64,000 nucleotides of DNA, taken from NCBI GenBank assembly GCA_021793645.1, contig JAJYSJ010000008.1:1-64000 (forward strand), read 5' to 3'. Shown one piece after another: positions 35,060-44,905 of this stretch. A program made the position numbers and the translations under genes. The stretch's first letter is position 1. Every line of letters begins with the position of its first letter. The DNA comes from Bacillota bacterium (GTDB taxonomy: Bacteria; Bacillota; Sulfobacillia; JAJZYS01; JAJYTV01). The notes under the pieces were generated by a model that saw nothing but the letters and a program-made list of their open reading frames with translations, ran no database searches and had not been told where the DNA came from.

Positions 35060-35524
35060 GTGAGCCAACAGGATGGAGTGGTCGTCGATCTGCGGCGCGA
35101 GGAACTCTCGCGCGTGGCGGCCATCGAGGCACTGGTGTTTCCCGAACCGCTAAACCGGGAAGAACTCGAGGCCCTATGGGAAATGGAGGGGGTGCGGTAC
35201 CTCGCAATCCGCGAAGGCGCAGCGCTGGCCGCATACTTCGGCTTTTCGGTGCATGGCCCGATTGCCCACGTGATCAGCAACGCAACCGATCCGGCCTTCC
35301 GGCGCCGCGGCTACGGCGGCCGCATCCTCGTGGAGGCGGAGCCGTTCGCCCGCGCCATGGGAGCCCGCTGGTTCCTCGGCGAGGTGCGCGCCTCCAACGG
35401 CGCCCAGCGCAGTGTCCTTAGGCGGATTGGCTGGCAGGAGATCGGGCGCTGCCCGCACTTTTTCGGCAACGGGGAAGATGCGTACGTCGTCTTTCGTTGC
35501 CTCCCCGAGGAGGCGAAGCGGTGA
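35060..35524 (+). CDS. GNAT family acetyltransferase (RimI-like)
   Basis: The 154-residue enzyme has the acetyl-CoA-binding motif A (ISNATDPAFRRRGYGGRILV) and motif B (GEVRASNGAQRSVLRRIGW). It resembles ribosomal-protein N-acetyltransferases, but the substrate is unknown. A GTG start at 35060 has GGGAGGGG upstream. The end overlaps the Mur ligase start by four bases (GTGA). Confidence 0.8.
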   Translation: MSQQDGVVVDLRREELSRVAAIEALVFPEPLNREELEALWEMEGVRYLAIREGAALAAYFGFSVHGPIAHVISNATDPAFRRRGYGGRILVEAEPFARAMGARWFLGEVRASNGAQRSVLRRIGWQEIGRCPHFFGNGEDAYVVFRCLPEEAKR

Positions 35525-37065
35525 CTGAGCATACGGCTGCGCTCGGGGAACTGCTTTCTGCCGCCAGAGCAGACCAGTCCGGGAATTGGCGTGAGGTGCG
35601 GATCCGGGGGATCAGCACAGACTCGCGCCGCGTGCGGCCGGGAGACCTCTTCTTCGGACTTCCTGGTGTAGTGGACGAGGGAGCTCGCTACGCAGAGGAT
35701 GCCTTGCGCAAGGGGGCTGCGGCGGTCGTGCTTCCGCCTGGTGCGACATTGCCGGAAGGCGGCGTAGGCCTTCGTCACCCGGACCCCTTTGGCGCGCTGG
35801 CCCTGGCCGCGAGACTGTTCTACCGGGACCCCGCGGCGCAGCTAAAGCTCGTCGGGGTGACCGGGACGAACGGCAAGACGACGACCGCGCTGCTCACAGC
35901 GCATCTTCTCGCAACGAGCGGCCAGCAGGTCAGCTTCTGGACGACGACGTTCGTCCGGCTGCCGTCACACGGGTTTCGGCCGCAATGGACGACGCCTTTG
36001 GCCCATGAACTCCAGCGCTTCCTGCGCGCGGCTGTGGACCAGGGATCCCGGACTGCGGTTATCGAGGTCTCATCCCATGCAGTCGTGCAGCAGCGCATCG
36101 CCGGCCTTGCCTTTGCCCTTGGCATTGCCACGAACTTTTCATCGGACCACTTGGACTTCCACGGCTCGGTGGAGCATTACTACCAGGCAAAGCGGTCATT
36201 CATCGAAGGCCTCGGCCCGGGAGCCACCGCACTGCTGAACGCCGATGATCCCCGCATCCTGGCCATGGGAGAAAAAGCCAGCGCCAGTATCTTCACCTAC
36301 GGCTGGGCTTCAGCCGCAGACGTCGGCGTCAGGTACGTGAGCGGAGGCGGGGGGGCCCTCACGGGCGTCCTTGAGGTGCGCAACAAAGACCTCGGCGGTC
36401 GTGCGAGTTATCCCTTCCGCTTGCCGATGGTCGGCAGGCACAACGCACTGAACGCGGCGGCTGCCTTCGCTGCCGCTGTGCGCTTCGGCGTGGAGCCCGC
36501 CCATGCCGCGCAGGCGCTTGCCTTGTTCAAGCCTCCGCCGCGGCGCCTCGAACGCCATCAGGTCGGGCCGTACGTGATCTATAACGACGTCGCCATGAAC
36601 GAAGCGAGCTACGACGCGGTGCTGCGGACACTGGCCGATGCGTCTTTGGACCAGATCATCGTGGTGCATGCCCTGAGAGGCAACCGCGGTGCCGAGGTGA
36701 ACGCGCGCATCGCAGACATCTTTGCCCGCTGGGACCGCACGCTGCGCTTTTCACCCCTGATCGTCAGCGAGAGCCGCTCGGATCTCGGGGGTGGAGACGT
36801 CGATCACGAAGTGCGTCCTGCGGAGCGGGAGGCGTTCGCGAACGCCGCCGACAAGGCAAGACTTCCCACTTCGTTTCACGTGGAACTTGACGCAGCCCTC
36901 GGCGAGGCGGTCGATCGGCTGACGCCAGGCGGGGTCCTGCTGCTCCTCGGAACCTTTGGCATGGACCGCGGCCCGGCCAAGGCGCGGGCGATGCTGCAGC
37001 GGCGTCTGGGGTTGCGGGTGGAGGAGGGGCAGGACTACCTCGCGCCGCTGGAAGAGGGCTTCTAG
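35521..37065 (+). CDS. Divergent Mur ligase (MurE-like)
   Basis: The 514-residue protein has a Mur N-domain (GISTDSRRVRPGDLFFGLPG), the ATP loop GVTGTNGKTTT near 113-122 and NFSSDHLDFHGSVEHYYQAK with the carbamylated Lys at about 224. It has AAAFAAAVRFGV, but the usual DYAHTPDAL motif is replaced by NDVAMNEASYDAVL. The DNPR motif that binds diaminopimelate is replaced by SESRSD. So it is probably not the housekeeping MurE; it may add a different group. The GTG start has GAGGAGG upstream and overlaps the GNAT stop. Confidence 0.8.
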   Translation: MTEHTAALGELLSAARADQSGNWREVRIRGISTDSRRVRPGDLFFGLPGVVDEGARYAEDALRKGAAAVVLPPGATLPEGGVGLRHPDPFGALALAARLFYRDPAAQLKLVGVTGTNGKTTTALLTAHLLATSGQQVSFWTTTFVRLPSHGFRPQWTTPLAHELQRFLRAAVDQGSRTAVIEVSSHAVVQQRIAGLAFALGIATNFSSDHLDFHGSVEHYYQAKRSFIEGLGPGATALLNADDPRILAMGEKASASIFTYGWASAADVGVRYVSGGGGALTGVLEVRNKDLGGRASYPFRLPMVGRHNALNAAAAFAAAVRFGVEPAHAAQALALFKPPPRRLERHQVGPYVIYNDVAMNEASYDAVLRTLADASLDQIIVVHALRGNRGAEVNARIADIFARWDRTLRFSPLIVSESRSDLGGGDVDHEVRPAEREAFANAADKARLPTSFHVELDAALGEAVDRLTPGGVLLLLGTFGMDRGPAKARAMLQRRLGLRVEEGQDYLAPLEEGF

Positions 37066-37078
37066 CGCCTGCTCCTCG

Positions 37079-37996
37079 CTAGGCGCAGCCGTCGTCTCCA
37101 TCGACGCACGGCTCACCTTCGGACTCCGCCTGGAACGTGCAGTGGTCGATGCCGAACTTTTCTTGCAGCATCGCCGCCGCGCGTTCGACGACGGTCTGAA
37201 CGGCGGCAAGCGGTGCGTTGCCGAGCACCAGGTGCGCGGAGAGTGCGACCTGTCCACTGCCCAGGCTCCAGACGTGCAGGTGGTGGCACGAGCGGATGTC
37301 CGAGTCGGCGCAGAGCGCGTCGAGCAGCTCCTGCTGATCGATGCCGTCCGGTACGCCTTCCATCAGGATGGCGACCGTCTCGCGCAGGATCGACCAGGCG
37401 CCGCGGAGGATCAGCACCGAAATGAGCACACTCACGACCGGGTCGACGATGCGCCACCCTGTCCACGCGATGATCAGCCCGCCGAGCAGCACCGCTCCCG
37501 AGGCGGCGGCATCCGACATCACATGCAGCCAGGCGCTGCGGACGTTGAGGTTCTCGTGGTGATGGCCGCCCTCCAGGCGCAGACCCACGTAGAGGTTGCC
37601 CACGAGACCGACCGCGGCGGCCGCGAACATGATGCCGCCCTGCACGGGCACCGGATGCATGATGCGGGAGATGGCCTCGACGAGGATCGCACCGGAGACG
37701 ACGAGCAGCGTGGATGCGTTGAAGAGGGCGGCGAGGATGCCCGCGCGATGGAACCCGTAGCTCCAGCGCCCGGTCGGGGGGCGGTGGGCAATGCGCGCCG
37801 AGAAGCGCGCTGCCCCCAATGCGAGAACGTCTGTCAGCATGTGGCCGGCGTCGCTCAAGAGTGCAAGGCTGTGGGCGAAGTAGCCGCCCGCCACCTCGAC
37901 GAGCAGGATGATCAGGGCGAGGAGGAAGGCGGTGCCGAGGAAGCGCTCCCCGGAGGAGATGTCCTGCGCGCCGGAATGCGCGTGCCGGTGCTCCAT
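37079..37996 (-). CDS. Cation diffusion facilitator, zinc-type
   Basis: The 305-residue transporter has six membrane helices, with the site residues in HSLALLSDAGHMLTDVLALG and VRSAWLHVMSDAAASGAVLLG. It also has a His-rich N-terminus (MEHRHAHSG), GGHHHENLNV and a cytoplasmic domain containing HHLHVWSLGSGQVALSAHLV. The H-D/H-D pattern suggests export of Zn2+ (CzcD/ZitB type). The tail carries several acidic residues and Cys. Confidence 0.9.
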   Translation of the reverse strand: MEHRHAHSGAQDISSGERFLGTAFLLALIILLVEVAGGYFAHSLALLSDAGHMLTDVLALGAARFSARIAHRPPTGRWSYGFHRAGILAALFNASTLLVVSGAILVEAISRIMHPVPVQGGIMFAAAAVGLVGNLYVGLRLEGGHHHENLNVRSAWLHVMSDAAASGAVLLGGLIIAWTGWRIVDPVVSVLISVLILRGAWSILRETVAILMEGVPDGIDQQELLDALCADSDIRSCHHLHVWSLGSGQVALSAHLVLGNAPLAAVQTVVERAAAMLQEKFGIDHCTFQAESEGEPCVDGDDGCA

Positions 37997-38174
37997 GTTC
38001 CCCCTCCTTGCCTGCGGATTGCGGGACCGTGACGTTGCGGCGAGGCTATTCTAGTCCTGGGGTTGCCCCCAGTCCAGTCCGCTGAGTGGACACCGCACGG
38101 CCGCCAGGATATGCTATGTACGGTCTGGGGCGTGTGTCCCCGTCTTTTTTCGTACGTACGGTGGAGGGAACGGA

Positions 38175-40643
38175 TTGTCGCAAGGCATCGGGAACGTCCT
38201 GCCGGTCGAACTCTCGCAGGAGATGCGACGCAGTTACATCGACTACGCGATGAGCGTCATCGTTGCACGTGCTCTGCCGGATGCCCGAGATGGGCTGAAG
38301 CCGGTGCATCGGCGTGTGCTCTTCGCCATGCACGAAGCGGGCAATACGCCCGACAAGCCGTACAAGAAGTCCGCGCGCGTCGTCGGCGACGTGCTCGGAC
38401 GTTACCACCCGCATGGCGACATGGCGGTCTACGATGCCATGGTTCGCCTCGCACAGGATTTTTCCATGCGCATGCTGCTCGTGGATGGCCACGGCAACTT
38501 CGGATCGGTCGATGGAGACCCGCCGGCCGCATCGCGATACACCGAAGTCCGCATGACCCGCCTTGCCCAAGAGCTGCTGCGGGACCTCGATAAGGAGACC
38601 GTCGATTTCCGACCGAACTTCTCCGAGGAGTTCGAGGAACCGGTCGTTCTGCCTGCGCGCTATCCGAACCTCCTGGTCAACGGTTCCTCCGGCATCGCCG
38701 TCGGCATGGCGACGAACATCCCGCCGCATAACCTCGGAGAGGCGATCGACGGTGTCATCTACCTGATCGAACACCCCGAGGCGACGAACCGCGATCTGAT
38801 GGAACTCATCAAGGGCCCGGACTTCCCGACAGGGGCGTTGATCCTCGGCCACCAGGGCATCCGGTCGATGTACGAGACGGGCCGCGGCGCGATCATCCAG
38901 CGCGCTGTGGCAGAGATCGAAGTGCATCAGGGGAAGTCGCGCATCGTCGTGACAGAGCTCCCGTACCAGGTCAACAAGGCCCGGCTGATCGAGCGCATCG
39001 CGGACCTCGTCCGCGACAAGAAGATCGACGGCATCACAGACCTGCGGGACGAGTCCGACCGCACCGGCATGCGCATCGCCATCGAGGTGCGCCGCGACCA
39101 GAACCCCAAGGTGCTCCTGAACCAGCTGTACAAGCACACTCCGCTGCAGCAGAGCTTCGGTGCCATCATGCTGGCGCTCGTGGACGGCCAGCCGCGGCTC
39201 ATGCGCCTGCGCGACATGCTCGAAGTGTACCTGCGCCACCAGCGCGAGGTTGTCACGCGGCGTTCCGCGTTCGAACTGCGCAAGGCGGAGGAGCGGGCCC
39301 ATATCCTGGAGGGTCTGCGGATCGCGCTCGACAACCTCGATGCGGTCATCTCTCTGATCCGTGCATCGCGTGACGCGGAATCGGCGCGCAACGGCCTCAC
39401 CGAGCAGTTCGGCCTCTCCGAGCGCCAGGCCCAGGCTATCCTCGACCTCCGGCTGCAGCGCCTGACCCAGTTGGAGCGCGCGAAGATCGACGAGGAGTTC
39501 GAGGGGCTGCAGCAGACGATCGCCTACCTGAAGGCGTTGCTCTCCTCGGAGGAGATGCTGCTCGGGGTGATCAAGCAGGAACTCGCGGAGATCCGCCGCA
39601 AGTACGCCGACGAGCGGCGCTCGCACATTGTGCAGGACAGCGCCGAACTCGACGATGAAGACCTGATCGCGGACGAGCCCTGCGTCGTCACGCTGACGCA
39701 CCAGGGCTACGTGAAGCGCCAGCCGGTCGACGTCTACCGCGCACAGCGGCGCGGAGGACGAGGGATTACCGGTACGGGAACCAAGGCGGAGGATTTCGTC
39801 GAGAAGCTCTTCGCCACGCGGACGCACCACTGGGTGCTGTTCTTCACGGACCGCGGGCGTGTCTACCGCATCAAGGTGCACGAAGTGCCCGAGGCCGGCC
39901 GTACGGCGCGCGGTACGGCGGCGGTGAACCTCGTCAACCTGATGAGCGACGAGCAGATCACTGCGACGATCACGCTCTCCGGCAAGCACGACGAGGGCTA
40001 CCTCTTCATGGCCACGCGCCTCGGCGTCGTCAAGAAGACGCCGATATCGGAGTACCTGTCGATCCGGGCCTCCGGCCTGATCGCACTCTCCCTCGACGAT
40101 GGCGACTCCCTGATCGGCGTACACAACACGACCGGTACGGAGGAGATCATCCTTGTTACACGCAACGGGATGGCCACCCGCTTCCGCGAGGAGGATGTTC
40201 GGCCGATGGGGCGCGGAGCGCGCGGCGTGCGCGGCATTCGCCTCGAGCGGGGAAACTATGTGATCGGCGTCGCGGTGGCGCACGAGAATTCCGACCTCGT
40301 CATCGTCACGAACCGAGGCATGGGCAAGCGGACTTCGTTCGAACAGTTCCGTGCGATCGGGCGCGGCGGCAAGGGCGTCCACGCCATCAGTCTTACCAGC
40401 CGCAACGGCTACGTGGCTGCGGTGCGGGCCGTGGAGCTGGACGACCACCTGATGCTCATCTCAGCACAGGGCGTCATCATTCGGATGACGGCGGCCGACG
40501 TGCCCCGCTACGGTCGGGCCTCGCAGGGTGTTCAGATGATGCGGCTGAGCGCCGAAGACGAACTGGTGTCGATGGCGCGGGTCTCTGCGGCGGAGGAGGC
40601 CTTGATCGGAGAGGTCGAGGACACGGACGACGCGGAGGAGTAG
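38175..40643 (+). CDS. gyrA: DNA gyrase subunit A
   Basis: The 822-residue subunit has the breakage-reunion domain with the active Tyr in [10 protein letters not shown]. The C-terminal domain contains the GyrA box QRRGGRGI, which distinguishes gyrase from Topo IV. A TTG start at 38175 has GGAGGG seven bases upstream. In the quinolone-interaction helix the residue at position 83 is Met ([10 protein letters not shown]), where E. coli has Ser. Position 87 is Asp as usual. Confidence 0.97.
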   Translation: MSQGIGNVLPVELSQEMRRSYIDYAMSVIVARALPDARDGLKPVHRRVLFAMHEAGNTPDKPYKKSARVVGDVLGRYHPHGDMAVYDAMVRLAQDFSMRMLLVDGHGNFGSVDGDPPAASRYTEVRMTRLAQELLRDLDKETVDFRPNFSEEFEEPVVLPARYPNLLVNGSSGIAVGMATNIPPHNLGEAIDGVIYLIEHPEATNRDLMELIKGPDFPTGALILGHQGIRSMYETGRGAIIQRAVAEIEVHQGKSRIVVTELPYQVNKARLIERIADLVRDKKIDGITDLRDESDRTGMRIAIEVRRDQNPKVLLNQLYKHTPLQQSFGAIMLALVDGQPRLMRLRDMLEVYLRHQREVVTRRSAFELRKAEERAHILEGLRIALDNLDAVISLIRASRDAESARNGLTEQFGLSERQAQAILDLRLQRLTQLERAKIDEEFEGLQQTIAYLKALLSSEEMLLGVIKQELAEIRRKYADERRSHIVQDSAELDDEDLIADEPCVVTLTHQGYVKRQPVDVYRAQRRGGRGITGTGTKAEDFVEKLFATRTHHWVLFFTDRGRVYRIKVHEVPEAGRTARGTAAVNLVNLMSDEQITATITLSGKHDEGYLFMATRLGVVKKTPISEYLSIRASGLIALSLDDGDSLIGVHNTTGTEEIILVTRNGMATRFREEDVRPMGRGARGVRGIRLERGNYVIGVAVAHENSDLVIVTNRGMGKRTSFEQFRAIGRGGKGVHAISLTSRNGYVAAVRAVELDDHLMLISAQGVIIRMTAADVPRYGRASQGVQMMRLSAEDELVSMARVSAAEEALIGEVEDTDDAEE

Positions 40644-40655
40644 GCAGGAGCCGAG

Positions 40656-40685
40656 AAGGGCCCGAAGCGAGTGCTTCGGGCCCTT
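40656..40685 (+). terminator. gyrA terminator hairpin
   Basis: AAGGGCCCGAAGC GAGT GCTTCGGGCCCTT is a perfect stem-loop 12 bases after the gyrA stop, shared with the convergent CotF-like gene. Confidence 0.8.
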
Positions 40686-40699
40686 CCGCGTCCGTGCCG

Positions 40700-41512
40700 T
40701 CAGCGGCGGTGGGGGATCTGGGTCGATTCCGGCTCCCCGTACTGGAACGGGGGGGTTCCTTCCGGAGCGGTACCGAAGTTGCGTCCCGCTGCCCCCCAGT
40801 TCGCGCCGCCTGCCGTGCGGGTTGCACCCGCCGTGCCGTAGTTGCGCGGCGCCTGGGCGTAGCGGTTGCCGCTGAAGGCCCCATGGCTTTCGACAGCAGC
40901 ATGAGCGTATCCGGTCGCGCCGTACGCGGCACCGATCTGCGACGTCTCCACGTTGCCTCCGGTGACCGTGACAGGAAGGTGCGTCGAACGCAGCCATTCC
41001 TCCGGCGAGTCCTGGGGTTTGAGGCTGGGGTACCAGCCGTGCTGCTCCGCGATCTTGTACAGCTCGTAGGCCATCTCCAACTGGTGTCGGGATACGTCGG
41101 CCAGAGTGCGGCGCAGCGTCGTCTGCGAGGCTTCAGTTGCCGCGGTGGTCGCAGATACTGCCAGCGCCTTGCAGCCCATCAGGCAGTCCATCACCATCGT
41201 GCGGTCGTTGATACGGCCAGACGGCTGCGGCCGAACCGTCTGGCGGTTCGGCTTCTGGCCGCCGCCGACCGCGCCTCGCCCGACGTTCGTCGCACCGATT
41301 CCGCCAGCGTGGTTACCGCCATCATGGGCGAAGCCCAGGAGCTCCGAGTAGGTCCGCTCGAACGCCCGCAGGTGTGCGGAAAAGATGGACTCCAGTTCGC
41401 GGTCTTCCGTCTCGTCGACATAGTACGCGAGCTTGTCGACCATCGTCGCCGACACAAGCAGGATTTCGTGTAGCCCCATCGCCTCGGACACGGACAGCTT
41501 GGTTCCGATCAA
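40700..41512 (-). CDS. Spore coat protein, CotF-like
   Basis: The 270-residue protein has a CotF-type helical middle: INDRTMVMDCLMGCKALAVS followed by EASQTTLRRTLADVSRHQLE and MAYELYKIAEQHGWY. The N-terminal part is helical, with HEILLVSATMVDKLAYYVDE. The final 90 residues are rich in Gly, Ala, Asn and Tyr. CotF is a layer protein of spore coats. It supports a spore-forming host. Confidence 0.8.
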   Translation of the reverse strand: MIGTKLSVSEAMGLHEILLVSATMVDKLAYYVDETEDRELESIFSAHLRAFERTYSELLGFAHDGGNHAGGIGATNVGRGAVGGGQKPNRQTVRPQPSGRINDRTMVMDCLMGCKALAVSATTAATEASQTTLRRTLADVSRHQLEMAYELYKIAEQHGWYPSLKPQDSPEEWLRSTHLPVTVTGGNVETSQIGAAYGATGYAHAAVESHGAFSGNRYAQAPRNYGTAGATRTAGGANWGAAGRNFGTAPEGTPPFQYGEPESTQIPHRR

Positions 41513-41626
41513 TCGGGCAGCCCCCTTTTTGCCTTGCCCCTGTTCGGGTAGGCAAGCTTAGGGTTCGCCGCGTTCAAGGCGCTATGACGCCACTTCTTGC
41601 GCATGAAGGGCGAACGAACCAATCGT

Positions 41627-43462
41627 TCAGTAGAGTGCCCGCAATGCCGAAATGAGGTTGGCGACGTCGGGGCTGCCCACGCCGGTGCGGACGTCGAAAC
41701 GCGTCCGGTTCGGCGTATGCAGTGCAGATGTGTCGTAGCGGGAGGACGCGACGGTGTAGACGGCGCGCGCCGCATTGCCGACGGCCGGAACCGCCGTCCG
41801 AACGAGCGCCCAGATCGCCGCCCAGGCCGGTGCACCGAGGCTTGTTCCTCCGGCCACCCACCAGGAACCTTGCATGTACACCGATACGGGGGTCTGCACG
41901 TTGCCGACGAAGGACACGTCAGGCACGCTGCGCAGCGGGCTGCCGCTCAGTTCCTCTTGCCAGTACGGTGCGGCGAAGATGGTGTTTCCGTAGCTTGAGG
42001 CGCTATATAGCCCGTTCCAGTAGGTTTCGAAGTACGACGCGGGGCTGCGCTCGAAGAGGGACGTCCCGCCGACCGCGACCGTGCTGGGATCCGCGGCGGG
42101 CCAGACGATCGGCGGCGGGCCCGTCGTGTCGAGGTTGTCCCCGCCTGCCGCGAAGATGGACATCCCCCTGTCCAGGAGGCCCTGGAGGGTTTGGCCGGGC
42201 TGTCGGTCCTGCTGGGCGTTCTGCGGGACGCCGTAGGAGACGCTGGCGATGGTTGCACCGTCGAACGCCGCGCCCTGCAGCGAGTTCGCAAGATCCTGCG
42301 GGAAGCTTTGCGCAGAACCGCCCGATACATCCTCGACGACCAGGATCTGGGCGAGAGGCGCGATCGCATGGGCCCACTCGATGTCCATGGTGGCTTCGAG
42401 GCCGGGTGCGAGTGCGGGGCCGCCCGGGTGGATGACGCTGATGTTCGGCGGCGGCAGGCCGAAGGCGTTGTCGAACGTCGTGAGGTCGGAGGGCGCAAAG
42501 CCCTGCCGCTCATACAGTACGATCTCGTTGCCCTGGCCGAAGTCGCCGCCGATCCAGGTGTTGTAGATGTCGTACGCACGCGCGATCGTCTGGGGAGAAA
42601 AGCCGAGTGGCGGCACCGACAGCCCCTGCGGGGGCGACCCGCTGACGACGAAGTGCACGCTCGCGCTGGCGCGCTGCCCTGTTCGCCCGTCGGTGGCCGT
42701 CACCTCCAGCGTATAGCCGCCGCGTGGCGCGTTCGCGCCGATCGGAACGCTCTCTTGCTGGGAGTGGTCCCCGCCCATCAGCGGCGCCGAGTCGCCAGCG
42801 GGATCGCGCATCGTCCAGACGTACCCGAGCGAGTCGCCAGGCCGGGCGCCTGCGACCGTTGCGGCGACCCCGAGCACGCTGCCGGGTACGAGGGACCGGA
42901 CCGGCAGGTAGATGCTGACTCGAAAGCCTCCTGCGGCGGGGGTCCTCGCAGGCCAAGTCATGCGCATGCCGAGCACTCCGGCGATGAGCGATACCGGCAT
43001 GTACGACGTGTTCAGCGCGTAGAGCGCATCGGGCAGGTGCCGGCTGCCCACCTGGAAGGTGCGCCCTGCGGGCGTGCGCTCCTTGCCGTTCACTTCGAGG
43101 CGCAGGTAGCGGGCCTGCACCTCGAATGGGCCGATGAAGTCGGGTCGGCGGCCAGATGCGCGGGGCAGTCTCATCCGCCCGTCCCTAAGCGTGATCATCT
43201 GGTAGCGCGGCTGCCAGCCGATCGTGACGCCGGCAAGCTGCGCGACATACCGCACGGCGATATAGACGTGGCTGTCGTAGATCAGGGTTACGGGTGCGTA
43301 GTTGCGCCCGTTGTAGAAAGCGTCTCCTGGCAAGGCCACTCCCTTGCCCGAGAGCAGGAACGGCTGGGTCTCCGCATAGGTGCCGACGTAGGCCGCGGAT
43401 GCAGGGATGGCGGGCAGGATGAGGAGAACGGCGCCAAAAAGCGCCCAGACCCTGCGCCTCAT
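41627..43462 (-). CDS. Secreted S53 sedolisin-type protease with CuAO-like N-domain
   Basis: The 611-residue protein has a signal peptide (RRVWALFGAVLLILPAIPAS). Two repeats of the copper-amine-oxidase N-terminal-like fold follow (residues about 35-98 and 115-172), then a prodomain-like linker and an S53 domain. The catalytic Glu and Asp are E356 and D360 (LEATMDIEW), the oxyanion Asp is about D442 (AAGGD), and Ser is about S541 (GGTSLGAP). The C-terminal calcium loop includes FDVRTGVGSPD. Sedolisins work at acid pH. ATG 43460-43462 overlaps the DUF192 stop (ATGA). Confidence 0.88.
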   Translation of the reverse strand: MRRRVWALFGAVLLILPAIPASAAYVGTYAETQPFLLSGKGVALPGDAFYNGRNYAPVTLIYDSHVYIAVRYVAQLAGVTIGWQPRYQMITLRDGRMRLPRASGRRPDFIGPFEVQARYLRLEVNGKERTPAGRTFQVGSRHLPDALYALNTSYMPVSLIAGVLGMRMTWPARTPAAGGFRVSIYLPVRSLVPGSVLGVAATVAGARPGDSLGYVWTMRDPAGDSAPLMGGDHSQQESVPIGANAPRGGYTLEVTATDGRTGQRASASVHFVVSGSPPQGLSVPPLGFSPQTIARAYDIYNTWIGGDFGQGNEIVLYERQGFAPSDLTTFDNAFGLPPPNISVIHPGGPALAPGLEATMDIEWAHAIAPLAQILVVEDVSGGSAQSFPQDLANSLQGAAFDGATIASVSYGVPQNAQQDRQPGQTLQGLLDRGMSIFAAGGDNLDTTGPPPIVWPAADPSTVAVGGTSLFERSPASYFETYWNGLYSASSYGNTIFAAPYWQEELSGSPLRSVPDVSFVGNVQTPVSVYMQGSWWVAGGTSLGAPAWAAIWALVRTAVPAVGNAARAVYTVASSRYDTSALHTPNRTRFDVRTGVGSPDVANLISALRALY

Positions 43463-43815
43463 GGCGAGAGCGGCACGATGGCCACGATGTCGCCGCGCGC
43501 CGTTCGAGTCGCCTGCAGGGTTCCCTGCGGCAGTTCGATCGCGCACCTTGCACCACGGACGATCGGTGAGAAGCCGTAGCGCGGCAGCCGCATGGCGTAG
43601 GCGACGTGGTTATTGCGGTCCAGGAAGACGACATCGATCGCGAAGCGCATGCCGATGCCGTGAACGCTGGAACAGGGTTCGATGACTAGACCTGCGCCTT
43701 GGGGAAGTTCGGAGCGGCCGAGCAATCCGCGCAAGCGCGCGAGGAAGCTGCCGGCGATTTCCGCATCGCTAGCCAGTTCGACGCTGCGGGTTTCGTTGAA
43801 GATGCGCGCGCGCAT
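43459..43815 (-). CDS. DUF192 family protein
   Basis: The 118-residue protein has the DUF192 core: [40 protein letters not shown] and [14 protein letters not shown]. The family function is unknown. ATG 43813-43815 with GGGAGG about nine bases upstream is preferred over a GTG at 43875. It precedes the sedolisin gene with a four-base overlap. Confidence 0.75.
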   Translation of the reverse strand: MRARIFNETRSVELASDAEIAGSFLARLRGLLGRSELPQGAGLVIEPCSSVHGIGMRFAIDVVFLDRNNHVAYAMRLPRYGFSPIVRGARCAIELPQGTLQATRTARGDIVAIVPLSP

Positions 43816-43895
43816 TACCCAGACCTCCCGGATGGGTTGTACGCCGCGCGATGCGTCGATGCCTGCCTGTACCATGCACCGTTGTCTCCGTCAAA

Positions 43896-43904
43896 TGCTA
43901 GAAT
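43896..43904 (+). promoter_or_regulatory. Extended -10 promoter for pdxS
   Basis: TG-C-TAGAAT is an extended -10 element about 110 bases before pdxS. No good -35 is visible. Confidence 0.35.
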
Positions 43905-44016
43905 GGGTCTTGCAGATCGACCGGGAGAGCAACGACGTTTCGGCGCCGCACCCCTTGCGCGCCTCGTCTTCCTGCCCCTGAATGGTTTTGCACCGACTGG
44001 TGAGGAGGTCTTCGGA

Positions 44017-44904
44017 GTGGAACGCGAGCTGGGCACCTTCCGCGTCAAGGCCGGGTTGGCTGAGATGCTCAAGGGCGGCGTGATCATGGATGTTACGAAG
44101 CCGGAGGAGGCAGTCATCGCTGAGCGGGCTGGCGCGGTGGCCGTCATGGCCCTCGAGCGGGTACCGGCCGACATCCGGGCCGCCGGCGGCGTGGCGCGCA
44201 TGGCAGACCCGCGCATCGTACGCGAGATTATGGACGCCGTCACGATTCCAGTGATGGCGAAGGCCCGCATCGGCCACTTCGTCGAGGCACAGATCCTCGA
44301 GTCGCTCGGTGTCGACTACATCGACGAGTCTGAGGTGCTGACTCCTGCGGACGAGCAGTACCACATCGATAAGGAGAAGTTCCGCGTGCCCTTTGTTTGC
44401 GGCGCGCGCAACCTGGGCGAAGCGCTGCGGCGCATCGCCGAGGGAGCTGCGATGATCCGCACGAAGGGAGAGCCCGGAACCGGCAACGTTGTGGAGGCAG
44501 TGCGCCACGCGCGGACCGTGAACGCGGAGATCCGCCGCGTGGTCGCAGCGCCGCCTGACGAGCTGCCCACGATCGCCAAGGAACTCGGAGCGCCGCTCGA
44601 ACTGGTGCACCAGGTGCACGAACTCGGCCACCTGCCGGTAGTCAACTTCTCTGCGGGCGGCATCGCGACGCCGGCGGACGCCGCGCTGATGATGCAGCTC
44701 GGCGTGGACGGCATCTTCGTCGGCTCGGGCATCTTCAAGTCGCAGGACCCGGAGGCGCGCGCCCGGGCCGTTGTGCGCGCGACCACGCACTATCAGGATC
44801 CCGACGTGCTGGCAGAGGTCTCGACGGGTATCGGCGAGGCGATGCGCGGCATGGAGATCTCGCGCATCGCGCCCGAGGACCGCATGCAGGAGCGTGGCTG
44901 GTAG
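44017..44904 (+). CDS. pdxS: Pyridoxal 5'-phosphate synthase subunit PdxS
   Basis: The 295-residue TIM-barrel enzyme makes PLP from ribose 5-phosphate, glyceraldehyde 3-phosphate and ammonia. It begins [20 protein letters not shown] and has [20 protein letters not shown]-type sequence. Lys residues of the two active sites lie in MAKARIGHF and [12 protein letters not shown]. The GTG at 44017-44019 follows GAGGAGG and is chosen over longer frames. pdxT follows directly. Confidence 0.95.
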   Translation: MERELGTFRVKAGLAEMLKGGVIMDVTKPEEAVIAERAGAVAVMALERVPADIRAAGGVARMADPRIVREIMDAVTIPVMAKARIGHFVEAQILESLGVDYIDESEVLTPADEQYHIDKEKFRVPFVCGARNLGEALRRIAEGAAMIRTKGEPGTGNVVEAVRHARTVNAEIRRVVAAPPDELPTIAKELGAPLELVHQVHELGHLPVVNFSAGGIATPADAALMMQLGVDGIFVGSGIFKSQDPEARARAVVRATTHYQDPDVLAEVSTGIGEAMRGMEISRIAPEDRMQERGW

Positions 44905-44905
44905 G

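Noticed and set aside
38046-40448. 800-codon open frame antisense to gyrA
   Set aside because: It mirrors the codon bias of gyrA, has no ribosome site and no recognisable motifs; an 800-residue shadow is expected in high-GC DNA.
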